The translations under genes were made by a program, and so were the position numbers. Positions 49,886 to 59,619 of a stretch of DNA of 64,000 nt are shown piece by piece. The notes under the pieces are model-generated. The model saw nothing but the letters and a program-made list of their open reading frames with translations. It did no database searches and was not told the DNA's origin. The number at the start of each line of letters is the position of its first letter. The first letter of the stretch is position 1. This DNA is from Pseudophaeobacter sp965641885 (GTDB lineage: Bacteria > Pseudomonadota > Alphaproteobacteria > Rhodobacterales > Rhodobacteraceae). The stretch is from positions 1,364,001 through 1,428,000 of the forward strand of contig OZ282574.1 in NCBI GenBank assembly GCA_965641885.1. The letters run 5' to 3'.

Positions 49886-50237
49886 GTTTCTTTCCGTCTG
49901 TTGTCCAGTGTTCAGGTGATTCGCTCAGCGACCCTGCCTCTTGAATCCGCAAATTTGCACCTCACTATTTATGGGGAGGCATAAATGGATAGTCAAAAGT
50001 ATATATGGACCTATCAAAATGATGGTTTAAATCATACGTTTGCTACGTTGCGGCATCTCAGGTGAGGTGTCAGGGTTGTATTCAACTGCCAAGGTCGTAA
50101 ACTTAGAGCAGAGGTTGAGCTCTGATCGTGATAGTTGAGTATCCGTGTGACAGGATGGTATTCATGAGATACCAAATGGCACCGATGGTGACGCGGCAAT
50201 CCGGGCAGGGATATTTAGGATAACTAGGAGATAGCGA
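49886..50237. other. 352-base AT-rich intergenic region
   Basis: No established gene. A 26-codon frame starts at ATG 49985 after GGGGAGG and ends at 50065; the ribosome site sits in the loop of ATTTAT/ATAAAT (49968-49986), which could hide it in RNA. The peptide (MDSQKYIWTYQNDG...) is not recognised, so I leave it uncalled. The remainder should hold the promoter of the XRE gene. Confidence 0.35.
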
Positions 50238-50606
50238 ATGGCTCATCCTGTAGACGTGCACGTAGGTAAACGAATCCGTCACCGTCGGTGGCTGATAGGC
50301 AAGACACAGCAACAACTGGCCGAACAGGTCGGTATCAAATTCCAGCAGATCCAAAAGTACGAGACCGGTGCAAACCGTGTCAGCGCTTCGCGGCTGTGGG
50401 ATATTTCGGACGCACTTGATGTGCAGGTCAGCTTTTTCTTTGAAGGTCTGGATGATGCGGGCAAATCAGGCGGAAAGTCGTCTGTGCCCGACGATCTAAT
50501 GGGGGACAAAGAGGCTCTTGATCTGGTGCGCTCTTACTATGCGATCCCGGAAAACCAGCGTCGGCGTTTGTTCGAACTGGCCCGTGTGCTGAGCGACGTC
50601 GCCTGA
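50238..50606 (+). CDS. XRE/Cro-CI family transcriptional regulator, conserved alphaproteobacterial type
   Basis: 122 residues. HTH_3 domain at about 9-64: VGKRIRHRRWLIGKTQQQLA, then EQVGIKFQQIQKYETGANRV and SASRLWDISDALDVQVSFFF, followed by a 55-residue acidic and helical tail. The sequence MAHPVDVHVGKRIRHRRW... is highly conserved in the class, and orthologs have been tied to SinR-like or cell-cycle control; target genes here are unknown. ATG 50238 follows AGGAGATAG. It has its own terminator. Confidence 0.9.
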   Translation: MAHPVDVHVGKRIRHRRWLIGKTQQQLAEQVGIKFQQIQKYETGANRVSASRLWDISDALDVQVSFFFEGLDDAGKSGGKSSVPDDLMGDKEALDLVRSYYAIPENQRRRLFELARVLSDVA

Positions 50607-50694
50607 GGCGACGCAGCTTGAGACACGGCAGACCCTGATACCACCAGACCGGTGCCTCTTTGTGGGAAAACCGGCTGGGATCTGTTTTTACTTG

Positions 50695-50725
50695 AACCGG
50701 AGCCACGAGAGTGGCACCGGTTTTT
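50695..50725 (+). terminator. Terminator of the XRE gene
   Basis: Arms AACCGGAGCCAC (50695-50706) and GTGGCACCGGTT (50711-50722) with one A-A mismatch and a GAGA loop, then TTT. It lies 89 bases after the stop. Confidence 0.85.
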
Positions 50726-50778
50726 GTATGATGGTTTCATTGAGCGCAGCACCGCTCAGAATTTTCTCAGGTGGATTT

Positions 50779-51573
50779 ATGACAGAGACAGCTTTGAGCG
50801 ACATGCAGGTCGCACACAAATTGGCTGATGCCGCGCGGGCAGTGATCCTGCCGTATTTTCGCCAGAGCGATCTGGGGGCGGAAAACAAGCTCAGCGAGGG
50901 GTTTGATCCGGTGACCGTTGCCGATCGCGCCGCAGAGCAGGCGATGCGCGCCACGCTGGCAGAGCTGCGGCCACAGGATGGGATCCTTGGCGAGGAGTTC
51001 CCGCCGGTCAGTGGCACCTCCGGGCGGACCTGGGTGCTTGACCCTATTGATGGCACCCGTGGCTTTATCAGTGGCACGCCAACCTGGGGGGTGCTGATTG
51101 CCCTTTCAGAGACTGCCGGGCCAATCCTGGGCGTGATCGACCAGCCCTATATCGCAGAGCGGTTTTCCGGCAGCGCCGAGATGGCTGAGATGACAGGCCC
51201 TTACGGCACAAAAACTTTGAAATGCCGCGCCACACGGGATTTGACCGAGGCTATTCTCTTTACCACTTTCCCCGAGGTGGGGAGCGCTGATGAGGGGGCT
51301 GCCTTTCGCAGGGTGTCGTCTGAGGTGAAGCTGACCCGCTATGGTATGGATTGTTATGCCTATGCCCTTTTGGCGGCGGGACAGATTGATCTGGTGATCG
51401 AGGCAGGCCTCAACCCCTATGACATCCAGGCCCCCATTGCGGTGATCGAGGCTGCAGGCGGCATTGTGACGGATTGGCAGGGCGGACCAGTGCATGACGG
51501 CGGCCGTGCCCTGGCGGCTGCCACGCCAGAGCTGCATGCCGCGGCCCTAAAGCTGCTGAACACGACGGACTAG
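50779..51573 (+). CDS. hisN: Histidinol-phosphatase, inositol-monophosphatase family
   Basis: 264 residues from ATG 50779 (AGGTGG upstream). Mg-site motifs of the IMPase fold: GILGEEFPPVSG (Glu ligand), WVLDPIDGTRGFISG (D-x-x-DGT), and the second DP/D motif in GLNPYDIQAPIAVIEAAGG. The FISGTPTWGVLIALSE segment is typical for HisN (histidinol-phosphate phosphatase of the IMPase type), distinct from SuhB. It would complete histidine synthesis; its placement away from other his genes is common for this type. Confidence 0.85.
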   Translation: MTETALSDMQVAHKLADAARAVILPYFRQSDLGAENKLSEGFDPVTVADRAAEQAMRATLAELRPQDGILGEEFPPVSGTSGRTWVLDPIDGTRGFISGTPTWGVLIALSETAGPILGVIDQPYIAERFSGSAEMAEMTGPYGTKTLKCRATRDLTEAILFTTFPEVGSADEGAAFRRVSSEVKLTRYGMDCYAYALLAAGQIDLVIEAGLNPYDIQAPIAVIEAAGGIVTDWQGGPVHDGGRALAAATPELHAAALKLLNTTD

Positions 51574-51767
51574 CCTGCACGCCGGATGCTCAAAGCTGGG
51601 GAAATGCCAACAGTGTTCTTAAAAATGCCACCGGCGTGCTGAAATTGCACTTGAGCAGGGCTTGGCCTTTGAGGTAGTTTTGACCTCAGGTCGAGTCCTT
51701 TGCCCGCTCTCTGTCGACCCTTTTGCACCTCCATGAACCGAGTCGGGCCTAAATGGAGTGTGCTGCT

Positions 51768-53111
51768 ATGGGTGAAATCCTCATACAAAATGCCGATACC
51801 GTCCTGACCATGGATGACGGTGGTCGTATCCTGAAAAACGCCGATGTGCTGATCCGTGATGGCCAGATTGCCGCCGTGGGCCAGGGGCTTGAAACGGGCG
51901 GTGAGGTGATGCGCGGTGCGGGCTGCGTGGTGACCCCGGGGCTGGTGAACACGCACCACCATCTGTACCAAAATCTCACCCGCGCGGTGCCAGGAGCCCA
52001 GGATGCGCTGCTGTTTGGCTGGCTGCAGCGGCTTTATCCGATCTGGAGCCGCTTTGGTCCCGAGGAGATGTTTGTCTCGGCGCAGCTGGGGCTGGCGGAG
52101 CTGGCGTTGTCTGGCTGCAGCCTGAGTTCGGATCACCTCTATCTTTACCCCAACGGTGCGCGGCTGGAGGACACCATCCATGCCGCCGCCGACGTGGGCC
52201 TGCGCTTTCACCCCACGCGGGGCGCCATGAGCATTGGCGAAAGCGCCGGCGGGCTGCCACCGGATCATCTGGTCGAGGCAGAAGCCGCGATCCTCAACGA
52301 TATGATCCGGGTGGTGGATGGCTTTCACGATGCCTCCGAGGGATCCATGTGCCGGGTGGGACTGGCGCCCTGTTCACCATTCTCGGTCAGCCGTGAGCTG
52401 ATGCGCGACACTGCGCTTCTGGCGCGTGATAAGGGGGTGATGCTGCACACCCATCTGGCGGAAAACGACGAGGATGTCGCCTATTCCGAGGCGCAGTTTG
52501 GCTGCCGTCCGGGGCAATACGCCGAAGAGCTGGGCTGGACCGGGCCTGACGTCTGGCATGCCCATTGTGTTAAACTGAACCCGGCTGAGATTGACCTCTT
52601 TGCCCGCAGCCGGACCGGCGTGGCCCATTGTCCCTGTTCCAACTGTCGCCTGGGCTCCGGCATCGCGCCGGTGCGCCAGATGCGGGATGCCGGAGTACCT
52701 GTTGGGCTGGGGGTTGATGGCTCTGCCAGCAATGACATGGCCAATCTGGTGGGCGAGGCACGCCAGACCATGCTGCTGCAACGGGTGTCACAAGGCGCGG
52801 ACGCCATGAGCGCCTATGAGGCGCTGGAAATCGCCACCCGTGGCGGTGCTGATGTGCTGGGCCGTCCCGACTGTGGTCGGCTGGCAGTGGGTAAGCGGGC
52901 CGATGTGGCGATCTGGGATGTCACAGGCGTGGCCTCCAGCGGCAGCTGGGATCCAGCCGCTATGCTGCTGGCAGGGCCAACGCAGGTGAAACACCTGCTG
53001 GTCGAGGGGCGCCAGGTGGTGCGCGATGGTCAGGTGGTGACACTGGACCTGCCGCATCTGTTGGAGCGGCACCACAGGCTGGCGCAGGGTCTGATGCAGG
53101 GAGAGGGGTAG
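51768..53111 (+). CDS. 8-oxoguanine deaminase, amidohydrolase family
   Basis: ATG 51768 (MGEILIQNADTVLTMDDG) is preferred over ATG 51753, since GGAG at 51754-51757 serves it. 447 residues. Metal and catalytic residues: HHH in VNTHHHLYQNLTRA (about 64-66), HTHLAEND (about 229-236), HAHCVKL (about 264-270), Asp in GLGVDGSASNDM. NLTRAVPGAQDALLFGWLQ and SDHLYLYPNGA fit the 8-oxoguanine deaminase group rather than atrazine or guanine deaminases. It converts 8-oxoguanine to urate. A guanine deaminase gene is convergent 42 bases away. Confidence 0.85.
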   Translation: MGEILIQNADTVLTMDDGGRILKNADVLIRDGQIAAVGQGLETGGEVMRGAGCVVTPGLVNTHHHLYQNLTRAVPGAQDALLFGWLQRLYPIWSRFGPEEMFVSAQLGLAELALSGCSLSSDHLYLYPNGARLEDTIHAAADVGLRFHPTRGAMSIGESAGGLPPDHLVEAEAAILNDMIRVVDGFHDASEGSMCRVGLAPCSPFSVSRELMRDTALLARDKGVMLHTHLAENDEDVAYSEAQFGCRPGQYAEELGWTGPDVWHAHCVKLNPAEIDLFARSRTGVAHCPCSNCRLGSGIAPVRQMRDAGVPVGLGVDGSASNDMANLVGEARQTMLLQRVSQGADAMSAYEALEIATRGGADVLGRPDCGRLAVGKRADVAIWDVTGVASSGSWDPAAMLLAGPTQVKHLLVEGRQVVRDGQVVTLDLPHLLERHHRLAQGLMQGEG

Positions 53112-53153
53112 CACAGGCCTGCCTCCCCCTGTGGGCGCGTGTTTGTGGCGCGG

Positions 53154-54440
53154 CTAGGTCCGCTGGCCGTTGATCCAGACCTCGGAAATGGCGCGGTCGT
53201 CGCCCAACATAAGGGTGGCAAACACCGCCTCCCACAGATCCTCAGCGCGGGCTGTGCGCTGGGCGATGGCCGGGGTCGAGGCCAGATCCAGCACCACGAG
53301 ATCGGCTTCCATGCCTGCGGCGATATTGCCGATTTTGTCCTCCATCCGCAGGGCTGTGGCCGATCCCTGCGTGGCGAGCCAGAGCAGCTCTGCTGCGTGC
53401 AGGGGGCATCCGCGCAGTTGGCCAATCTCATAGGCCGCCGCCATGGTGCGCAGCATCGAAAAGCTGGAGCCGCCGCCGGTATCTGTCGCCAGACCAATGC
53501 GCTGCCCCTCAGCCATCAGACCCGCCATGTCAAACAGGCCAGAGCCGATAAAGGTATTCGAGGTGGGGCAATGTACCAATGCGGCGCCATGTTCGCGCAG
53601 CCGGTGGCGTTCGCGCTCTTCGAGGTGGATTGCATGGCCGTACAGACCACGGGCGCCCAGCAGGCCATGCTCCTCATAGGTATCCAGGTAGTCGCGGGCC
53701 TGCGGGAACAGCGATCTGACCCATTCGATCTCGTCCAGCTGTTCGCTCAGATGGGTCTGCATCAGGCAGTCGGGATGTTCGGCCCACAGCGCCCCAAGGG
53801 CAGCCAACTGGTCAGGGGTCGAGGTGGGTGAGAACCGCGGTGTAATGGCGTATTCAATGCGATCCACCCCATGCCAGCGCGCAATCAGGGCCTTGCTGTC
53901 ATCATAGGCGGACTGGGCCGTGTCGCGCAGCCCTTCGGGCGCGTTGCGATCCATGCAGGTCTTGCCGGCCACCACCCGCTGGCCCCGCGCCTGGGCCGCG
54001 GTAAAAAAGGCCTCGACGCTTTCAGGGTGAATAGTGGCAAAGCTGCACATCGTCGTGGTGCCATTCGCCGCCGTGAGATCAAGATAGCGCTCTGAAATTT
54101 CGCGGGCATAGGCCGGATCGCCAAAGCGCATCTCTTCGGGAAAGGTATAGCTGTTGAGCCAGTCAATCAGCCGCTTGCCCCAGCTTGCGATGATGGCAGT
54201 CTGCGGGTAGTGCACATGGGCATCGACAAACCCGGCCAGAATGAGTTTCGAGCCATGATCGATGACATCGGCCTGAGGCGCCTGCGCCTGCAGCTCGTCA
54301 AAAGACCCAGTGGCAAGAATCTTGCCGTCTCGTATCGCCAAAGCCTCGGATATCCGGGTCGCGGCCTCGGGCGTCTGCGCCAAAAAGGGCGAAGTGTGAT
54401 AGGAAAGCACATGTCCGCGCAGGATAACATCGTTCTGCAT
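53154..54440 (-). CDS. guaD: Guanine deaminase
   Basis: 428 residues, one-zinc amidohydrolase. HxH in VDAHVHYPQTAIIASWGKRL (specific to GuaD), EEMRFGDPAYAREISERYL, MQTHLSEQLDEIEWVRSLFP, LYGHAIHLEERE, and CPTSNTFIGSGLFD followed by ATDTGGGSSFSML. It converts guanine to xanthine. Start ATG 54440. Its mRNA 3' end faces that of the 8-oxoguanine deaminase; the short gap contains a CACAGG/CCTGTG dyad. Confidence 0.95.
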   Translation of the reverse strand: MQNDVILRGHVLSYHTSPFLAQTPEAATRISEALAIRDGKILATGSFDELQAQAPQADVIDHGSKLILAGFVDAHVHYPQTAIIASWGKRLIDWLNSYTFPEEMRFGDPAYAREISERYLDLTAANGTTTMCSFATIHPESVEAFFTAAQARGQRVVAGKTCMDRNAPEGLRDTAQSAYDDSKALIARWHGVDRIEYAITPRFSPTSTPDQLAALGALWAEHPDCLMQTHLSEQLDEIEWVRSLFPQARDYLDTYEEHGLLGARGLYGHAIHLEERERHRLREHGAALVHCPTSNTFIGSGLFDMAGLMAEGQRIGLATDTGGGSSFSMLRTMAAAYEIGQLRGCPLHAAELLWLATQGSATALRMEDKIGNIAAGMEADLVVLDLASTPAIAQRTARAEDLWEAVFATLMLGDDRAISEVWINGQRT

Positions 54441-54577
54441 TTGGGGCCGTCCTTATTCTTGCCAAACCGAAGCGGGCAGGATACGCGCCGCAGTAGTCTC
54501 GGTAAATAATGCAATTGTCATTGTTTTCCGGTTACTGCTTCTTCGAATTTGCAACCAATCCAGGCAAAGGGCAGCAC

Positions 54578-55969
54578 ATGAGTACAGGCAAAGACTCCCC
54601 CAGCAGTGATAAGCACAACGACGACGGCTATGACCTGAACCGCAAACATGTTGCCAGAATTCTTTTTGCGGTAGATCGCGACGACAGGCCTGCCCTGATG
54701 GATCTGCTCGAAGATCTGCACGCCGCTGACATCGCCGACCTTCTTGAGCAGATCAACACCCACGACCGGGCCAGACTGATCCGGCTTTATGGCCACGCCT
54801 TTGATGGTGAGATCCTGTCAGAACTGGATGAAAGCATCCGCGAAGAAGTCATCGCGATCCTGAATCCGACAGTTCTGGCCGATGCGGTGCGCGAGCTGGA
54901 AACCGACGATGTTGTTGATCTGCTGGAGGATCTGGAAGAGCCGCAGCAAGAAGCCATTCTGGACGCACTTGAGGATTCCGACCGTGTCGCGGTCGAGCAA
55001 TCGCTGAGCTTCCCTGAGAACTCGGCTGGTCGTTTGATGCAGCGCGAAGTGGTGATGGCGCCGGAGCATTGGAATGTCGGTCAGGCGATCGACTACATGC
55101 GCGAAGCCGAGCACCTGCCTGACCAGTTCTATCACGTCGTGTTGGTGGATCCGCGTCTGCACCCCATTGGCAATGTCACTCTGGGCCGGATCATGGGCAC
55201 CAAACGCGAGGTGCCGCTGCTGGATCTTGTTGAGGAGACCTTTCAGGTCATCCCGGCGGATCAGGACGAGGAAGACGTCGCCTATGCCTTTAACCAGTAC
55301 CATTTGATTTCCGCTCCGGTGGTGGATGGTGAGGGTCGGCTGGCCGGGGTGATCACCATTGACGATGCCATGGCCGTTCTGGACGAGGGACACGAAGAAG
55401 ACATCCTGCGACTGGCTGGGGTGGGCGAGGAAAGCTCGCTTGCGGACCGGGTGATCGAGACCACCAAGCGGCGGTTTCCCTGGCTCGCGGTGAATTTGGT
55501 CACGGCGATTCTGGCCTCTACCGTGATCGCTCAGTTCGAGGCGACGATTGCCAATTTTGTCGCTCTTGCAGTGCTGATGCCGATTGTCGCCTCCATGGGA
55601 GGCAATGCGGGCACCCAGTCCCTGACAGTGGCGGTGCGGGCGATGGCGACCCGCGATCTGACCGGGGCCAATGTCTGGCGGGTGATCCGGCGGGAGGTTT
55701 TGGTGGGGCTGGTCAATGGGCTGATCTTTGCTGTGGTTATGGGCATTCTTGGCATGATCTGGTTTGGCTCGCCGGGGCTTGGTGCCGTGATCGCTGCCGC
55801 TATGGTGATCAATCTTGTCGTGGCCGGACTTGCAGGAACGGTCATTCCTGTTCTGTTAGAGAAGGCGGGGGTCGACCCGGCGCTGGCATCGGGGGCCTTT
55901 GTGACCACGGTGACGGATGTGGTTGGGTTCCTGGCCTTTCTCGGCCTCGCGGCCTCGTTTCTGCTCTAG
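54578..55969 (+). CDS. mgtE: Magnesium transporter MgtE
   Basis: 463 residues from ATG 54578 (AAGGG upstream). MgtE_N superhelix (about 30-140: LMDLLEDLHAADIADLLEQI, RELETDDVVDLLEDLEEPQQ), tandem CBS domains (about 145-270: SAGRLMQREVVMAPEHWNVG, AVVDGEGRLAGVITIDDAMA-like) and a five-helix pore starting near 300, with the conserved PIVASMGGNAGTQSLTVAVR and the pore Asp in TTVTDVVGFLAFLGLA. Mg2+ binding to the cytosolic parts gates the channel. Cyclo-ligase gene follows after 9 bases. Confidence 0.96.
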   Translation: MSTGKDSPSSDKHNDDGYDLNRKHVARILFAVDRDDRPALMDLLEDLHAADIADLLEQINTHDRARLIRLYGHAFDGEILSELDESIREEVIAILNPTVLADAVRELETDDVVDLLEDLEEPQQEAILDALEDSDRVAVEQSLSFPENSAGRLMQREVVMAPEHWNVGQAIDYMREAEHLPDQFYHVVLVDPRLHPIGNVTLGRIMGTKREVPLLDLVEETFQVIPADQDEEDVAYAFNQYHLISAPVVDGEGRLAGVITIDDAMAVLDEGHEEDILRLAGVGEESSLADRVIETTKRRFPWLAVNLVTAILASTVIAQFEATIANFVALAVLMPIVASMGGNAGTQSLTVAVRAMATRDLTGANVWRVIRREVLVGLVNGLIFAVVMGILGMIWFGSPGLGAVIAAAMVINLVVAGLAGTVIPVLLEKAGVDPALASGAFVTTVTDVVGFLAFLGLAASFLL

Positions 55970-55978
55970 GAGACTGAC

Positions 55979-56542
55979 ATGAACGACCTGACAGAGAGGA
56001 AGACTGCAGCGCGCAAGGCGGCTTTCAGTCGGCGCAAGGCTGCCTTTGATCGCAATATCCCCGGCGCTGCGGGCCGTCTGTCCGAGGTCATTGCCGGCTA
56101 TCGCGGCGTGGCACTGTCGGGATATCTGCCGATCCGGACTGAAATTGACCCCCTGCCAGCCATGGCCGAGGCCGCCGCGTACGGGCTGGTTGGTGTGCCG
56201 GTGATCCAGGGCAAGGATATGGCGCTGAGGTTCAGCCGCTGGCAGCCTGACTGCGCCCTGAGGGAGGGCCCCTTTGGGGCTTGCGTGCCGCAGGTCGATG
56301 ATTTTTTCGAGCCCGAGATCCTGATTGTGCCCCTGGTGGCCTTTGACAGTCGTGGTGGACGTCTGGGCTATGGCGGTGGCTTTTATGACCGCACGCTTGA
56401 GATGTTGCGCCGCAGCCGACCGACGCTAGCGATCGGCTTTGCCTTTGATGCGCAGCAAGCCGATGATTTACCTCTTGAGACGACTGATCAGCCGCTGGAT
56501 ATGATGGTCACCGAAAGCCGAATTCTGCAATTTACGCGCTAA
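55979..56542 (+). CDS. 5-formyltetrahydrofolate cyclo-ligase
   Basis: 187 residues. Family motifs: N-terminal basic ATP site AARKAAFSRRKAAFDR, LSGYLPIRTEIDPLP, and the C-terminal signature GGRLGYGGGFYDRTLEMLRR with LAIGFAFDAQ. It converts 5-formyl-THF to 5,10-methenyl-THF using ATP, rescuing the inhibitory folate. Nine bases after mgtE, so probably cotranscribed. Confidence 0.95.
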   Translation: MNDLTERKTAARKAAFSRRKAAFDRNIPGAAGRLSEVIAGYRGVALSGYLPIRTEIDPLPAMAEAAAYGLVGVPVIQGKDMALRFSRWQPDCALREGPFGACVPQVDDFFEPEILIVPLVAFDSRGGRLGYGGGFYDRTLEMLRRSRPTLAIGFAFDAQQADDLPLETTDQPLDMMVTESRILQFTR

Positions 56543-56654
56543 AGCCGCCCTGCGCAGGATCTGACGCGCGGTTTGCAGCAGAAAATCTGGAAAATTGCCG
56601 CGACTTCTGCGCCGGGGACTTGTTCTGCGCGGCTGCGCGGCCTAGGAGATCCGG

Positions 56655-57473
56655 ATGCGAATTCTGTTTCTAGGCGATGTGATGGGCCGCGCTGGGCGCC
56701 GTGCTATCACCGAAAACCTCGCGCGGCTGCGCAAGGAATGGCGGCTCGACTTTGTCGTGGTCAATGGTGAAAACGCCTCTAACGGCATGGGTTTGAGCGG
56801 CGATCACGCCAAACTGTTGCTTGATGCCGGGGCGGACTGTCTGACGCTGGGCGATCATGCCTTTGACCAAAAAGACATGCTGCAGTTCATTGAGAAAGAG
56901 CCGCGTATCATCCGGCCTTTGAACTTTGCCAAGGGTGCACCTGGGCGTGGCTATCGTTTGTTTGACGCCACAGGCGGCCGCAAGGTTCTGGTGACACAGG
57001 CGCTGGGCCAGGTCTTTATGAAGCGCGCCTATGATGATCCCTTTGGCGCTGTTGAGGGCGTGCTGAAAGCGCATCCGCGCGGTGGCATGGCGCAGGCGAT
57101 CCTTGTTGACATGCACTGCGAAGCCACTTCAGAGAAAATGGCCATGGGCCATTTCTGCAATGGCCGCGCCTCACTGGTGGTGGGGACCCATACCCATGTC
57201 CCCACGGGGGATGCGCAAATCCTGTCCAATGGCACAGGCTATCTGACGGATGCGGGCATGTGTGGCGACTATAATTCGGTGATCGGCATGGAGAAAACAG
57301 AGCCCCTGCGCCGTTTTCTGACCGGTATGCCCAAGAGCCGCTTTACCCCGGCCGAGGGCGAGGCGACCCTGTCGGGCGTCCTGATTGTGACCGATGATCG
57401 CACCGGTCAGGCAAATGAAATCCATATGGTGCGCAATGGTGGCCTGCTGCAGCAATCTGGCCCGCAAGCCTGA
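56655..57473 (+). CDS. ymdB: TIGR00282 metallophosphoesterase (YmdB type)
   Basis: 272 residues, start ATG 56655. Di-metal site: MRILFLGDVMGRAGRRAI (Asp8), VNGENASNGMGLS (Asn/Glu), LTLGDHAFDQKDM (GNHxxD-type, here GDH), VDMHCEATSEKMAMG and GTHTHVPTGDAQIL. YmdB-like enzymes hydrolyse 2',3'-cyclic nucleotides and influence biofilm and motility choice in Bacillus; role here not known. 112 bases after the cyclo-ligase. Confidence 0.92.
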   Translation: MRILFLGDVMGRAGRRAITENLARLRKEWRLDFVVVNGENASNGMGLSGDHAKLLLDAGADCLTLGDHAFDQKDMLQFIEKEPRIIRPLNFAKGAPGRGYRLFDATGGRKVLVTQALGQVFMKRAYDDPFGAVEGVLKAHPRGGMAQAILVDMHCEATSEKMAMGHFCNGRASLVVGTHTHVPTGDAQILSNGTGYLTDAGMCGDYNSVIGMEKTEPLRRFLTGMPKSRFTPAEGEATLSGVLIVTDDRTGQANEIHMVRNGGLLQQSGPQA

Positions 57474-57686
57474 GCGTTAGTCGACCATGATCCTGGGGAA
57501 GATCCTGGGGAAGGAAATTCTCTCAAGGGTCGGCTTCTGTTGTAAAACATCCTTGATGCCGGGCTGGCGGGTCTGGTTCGGTATCAAGGCCTTGCTCCTT
57601 CTTTTGCGATGGGAGACACTCTGTGCTGGCTGGCCGGGGCTTGTGCGCTGGTCGCCCGCAGGAGCAATCAAAGGTTGTCGGTACGC

Positions 57687-59465
57687 ATGGATCTGATCAA
57701 TTCCCTCCCAAATGGCGGCGCAATTCTGACGCTGGTCATCGTGGGGCTGATGTTTGTGGCGTTTCTGCGCGAGAGCTACCCGACCGAGGTGGTTGCCCTG
57801 GCGGGGGTGTCGCTCATGCTCATTACTGGTGTGTTGCCCTATGACAGCGCAGTCGCGGTGCTGTCCAATCCGGCGCCCTGGACGATTGCTGCGATGTTCA
57901 TCATCATGAGCGCGCTTGTGCGCACGGGTGCCTTGGATGCCTTTACCGCCCGGGCGCGCAAACTGGCAGAGGTGAACCCAAAACGGGCCATTGCTCTGCT
58001 CATGGCTTTTGTGGTGACGGCCTCGGCGGTGGTCTCAAACACCCCTGTGGTGGTGGTGATGATCCCTGTCTTTGTGCAGATCTCGCGCACCCTGGGCGTT
58101 TCGGCATCCAAGATGCTGATCCCGCTGAGTTATGCGGCAATCCTTGGCGGCACCCTCACCTTGATCGGCACCTCGACCAACCTGCTGGTGGACGGGGTTG
58201 CACGGGCGCAGGGGCTGGCGCCCTTTACGATTTTTGAAGTCACGCCTCTGGGTGTGGTGCTGGTGATCTGGGGCATGATCTATCTGCGCTACATTGCGCC
58301 GCGATTGCTGCCAGACCGCGACAGCATGGCGATGTTGCTCAGTGACCGCTCGAAGATGAAGTTCTTCACCGAGGCGGTGATCCCGCCAGACAGCAACCTG
58401 CTTGGCCGCGAAGTCACTGGGGTGCAGCTGTTCAAGCGTCCCGGCGTGCGGCTGATTGATTTGGTGCGCGGTGATATCTCGCTGCGCCGCAGCCTCAAAG
58501 GTGTGATGCTGCAGGTGGGGGACCGGGTGGTACTGCGTACGGAAATGACCGAACTGTTGAGCCTGCAGGCGAACAAAGAACTGAAGCGGGTCGATCAGGT
58601 TTCGGCGGTTGAGACCAAGACGGTTGAGGTTTTGGTGACGCCCGGATGCCGACTGGTCGGCCGCTCTCTGGGCGCCATGCGCCTGCGGCGGCGTTATGGG
58701 GTCTATGTGTTGGCGGTGCACCGGCGCAATCAGAACATTGGCGTGCAGCTGGATGATCTGGTGGTGCGGGTTGGCGATACGCTGCTGCTCGAAGGGGCAC
58801 CGGGCGATATTCAGCGATTGGCCTCGGATATGGACATGGCAGATGTGTCGCAGCCGACCCAGCGGGCCTACCGGCGCAGCCATGCGCCGCTGGCCATTAT
58901 CGGCCTGCTGTCGATTGTGGTTCTGGCGGCCTTTGGCGTGGCGCCGATCCTGATGCTCTCGGTCATTGTGGTGGCTGGCGTTCTGATCACCCGCTGTATT
59001 GATGCGGATGAGGCTTTTTCCTTTGTGGATGGGCGGCTGTTGGCGCTGATTTTTTCGATGCTGGCAATTGGCGCCGCGCTGGAGAGCTCAGGGGCGGTGG
59101 GGCTCATTGCCAATGGCATTGCTCCGGCGCTGATGGATTTGCCGCCCTTTGTGCTTGTCTGGGCGATATACCTTTTGACCTCGGTGCTGACAGAGCTGGT
59201 GTCGAATAATGCGGTGGCTGTGGTGGTGACGCCCATTGCCGTGGGGCTGGCGCAGACCATGGGGGTGGATCCGCGGCCTTTGGTGGTGGCTGTGATGGTT
59301 GCGGCCTCGGCGTCCTTTGCCACGCCAATTGGCTATCAGACCAATATGCTGGTCTACGGCCCCGGAGGCTACAAGTTCACCGATTTTCTGCGGGTTGGTA
59401 TCCCGCTGAACCTCAGTATCGGCCTTTTGGCCTCGGCCATTATCCCAGTGCTTTGGCCCCTGTAA
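57687..59465 (+). CDS. SLC13/DASS-like permease with two TrkA-C domains
   Basis: ATG 57687 (AAAGG at 57670-57674); 592 residues. N-terminal membrane half begins GAILTLVIVGLMFVAFLRES and holds the helix-break pattern VSNTPVVVVMIPVFVQISRT and GGTLTLIGTSTNLLVDG (SNT-type sodium/anion site). Two cytoplasmic RCK_C/TrkA-C domains lie at about 215-385 (FFTEAVIPPDSNLLGREVTG; VEVLVTPGCRLVGRSLGAMR). The second half repeats LVSNNAVAVVVTPIAVGLAQ and ATPIGYQTNMLVYGPGGYKF. Substrate is probably a divalent anion (sulfate or dicarboxylate) with Na+. A related protein is encoded at 61764-63539. Confidence 0.9.
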   Translation: MDLINSLPNGGAILTLVIVGLMFVAFLRESYPTEVVALAGVSLMLITGVLPYDSAVAVLSNPAPWTIAAMFIIMSALVRTGALDAFTARARKLAEVNPKRAIALLMAFVVTASAVVSNTPVVVVMIPVFVQISRTLGVSASKMLIPLSYAAILGGTLTLIGTSTNLLVDGVARAQGLAPFTIFEVTPLGVVLVIWGMIYLRYIAPRLLPDRDSMAMLLSDRSKMKFFTEAVIPPDSNLLGREVTGVQLFKRPGVRLIDLVRGDISLRRSLKGVMLQVGDRVVLRTEMTELLSLQANKELKRVDQVSAVETKTVEVLVTPGCRLVGRSLGAMRLRRRYGVYVLAVHRRNQNIGVQLDDLVVRVGDTLLLEGAPGDIQRLASDMDMADVSQPTQRAYRRSHAPLAIIGLLSIVVLAAFGVAPILMLSVIVVAGVLITRCIDADEAFSFVDGRLLALIFSMLAIGAALESSGAVGLIANGIAPALMDLPPFVLVWAIYLLTSVLTELVSNNAVAVVVTPIAVGLAQTMGVDPRPLVVAVMVAASASFATPIGYQTNMLVYGPGGYKFTDFLRVGIPLNLSIGLLASAIIPVLWPL

Positions 59466-59619
59466 GCATGACCCTGTGAGCATGGCCTGATCACAGACAG
59501 CGCCGGAGAATGCCGCGCAAAATGCGCAAGATATCGCCGAGAGTGTGACCCGTAGAGTGAATGTTACACATTCCACCCTATATCAATGGGGCAGGCATTT
59601 TTTCAGCGAGGTGATTTTC

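Noticed and set aside
49985..50065. 26-codon frame with a strong GGGGAGG site
   Set aside because: Peptide not recognised, AT-rich and uncharacteristic; could be a leader but evidence is too thin to call a gene.
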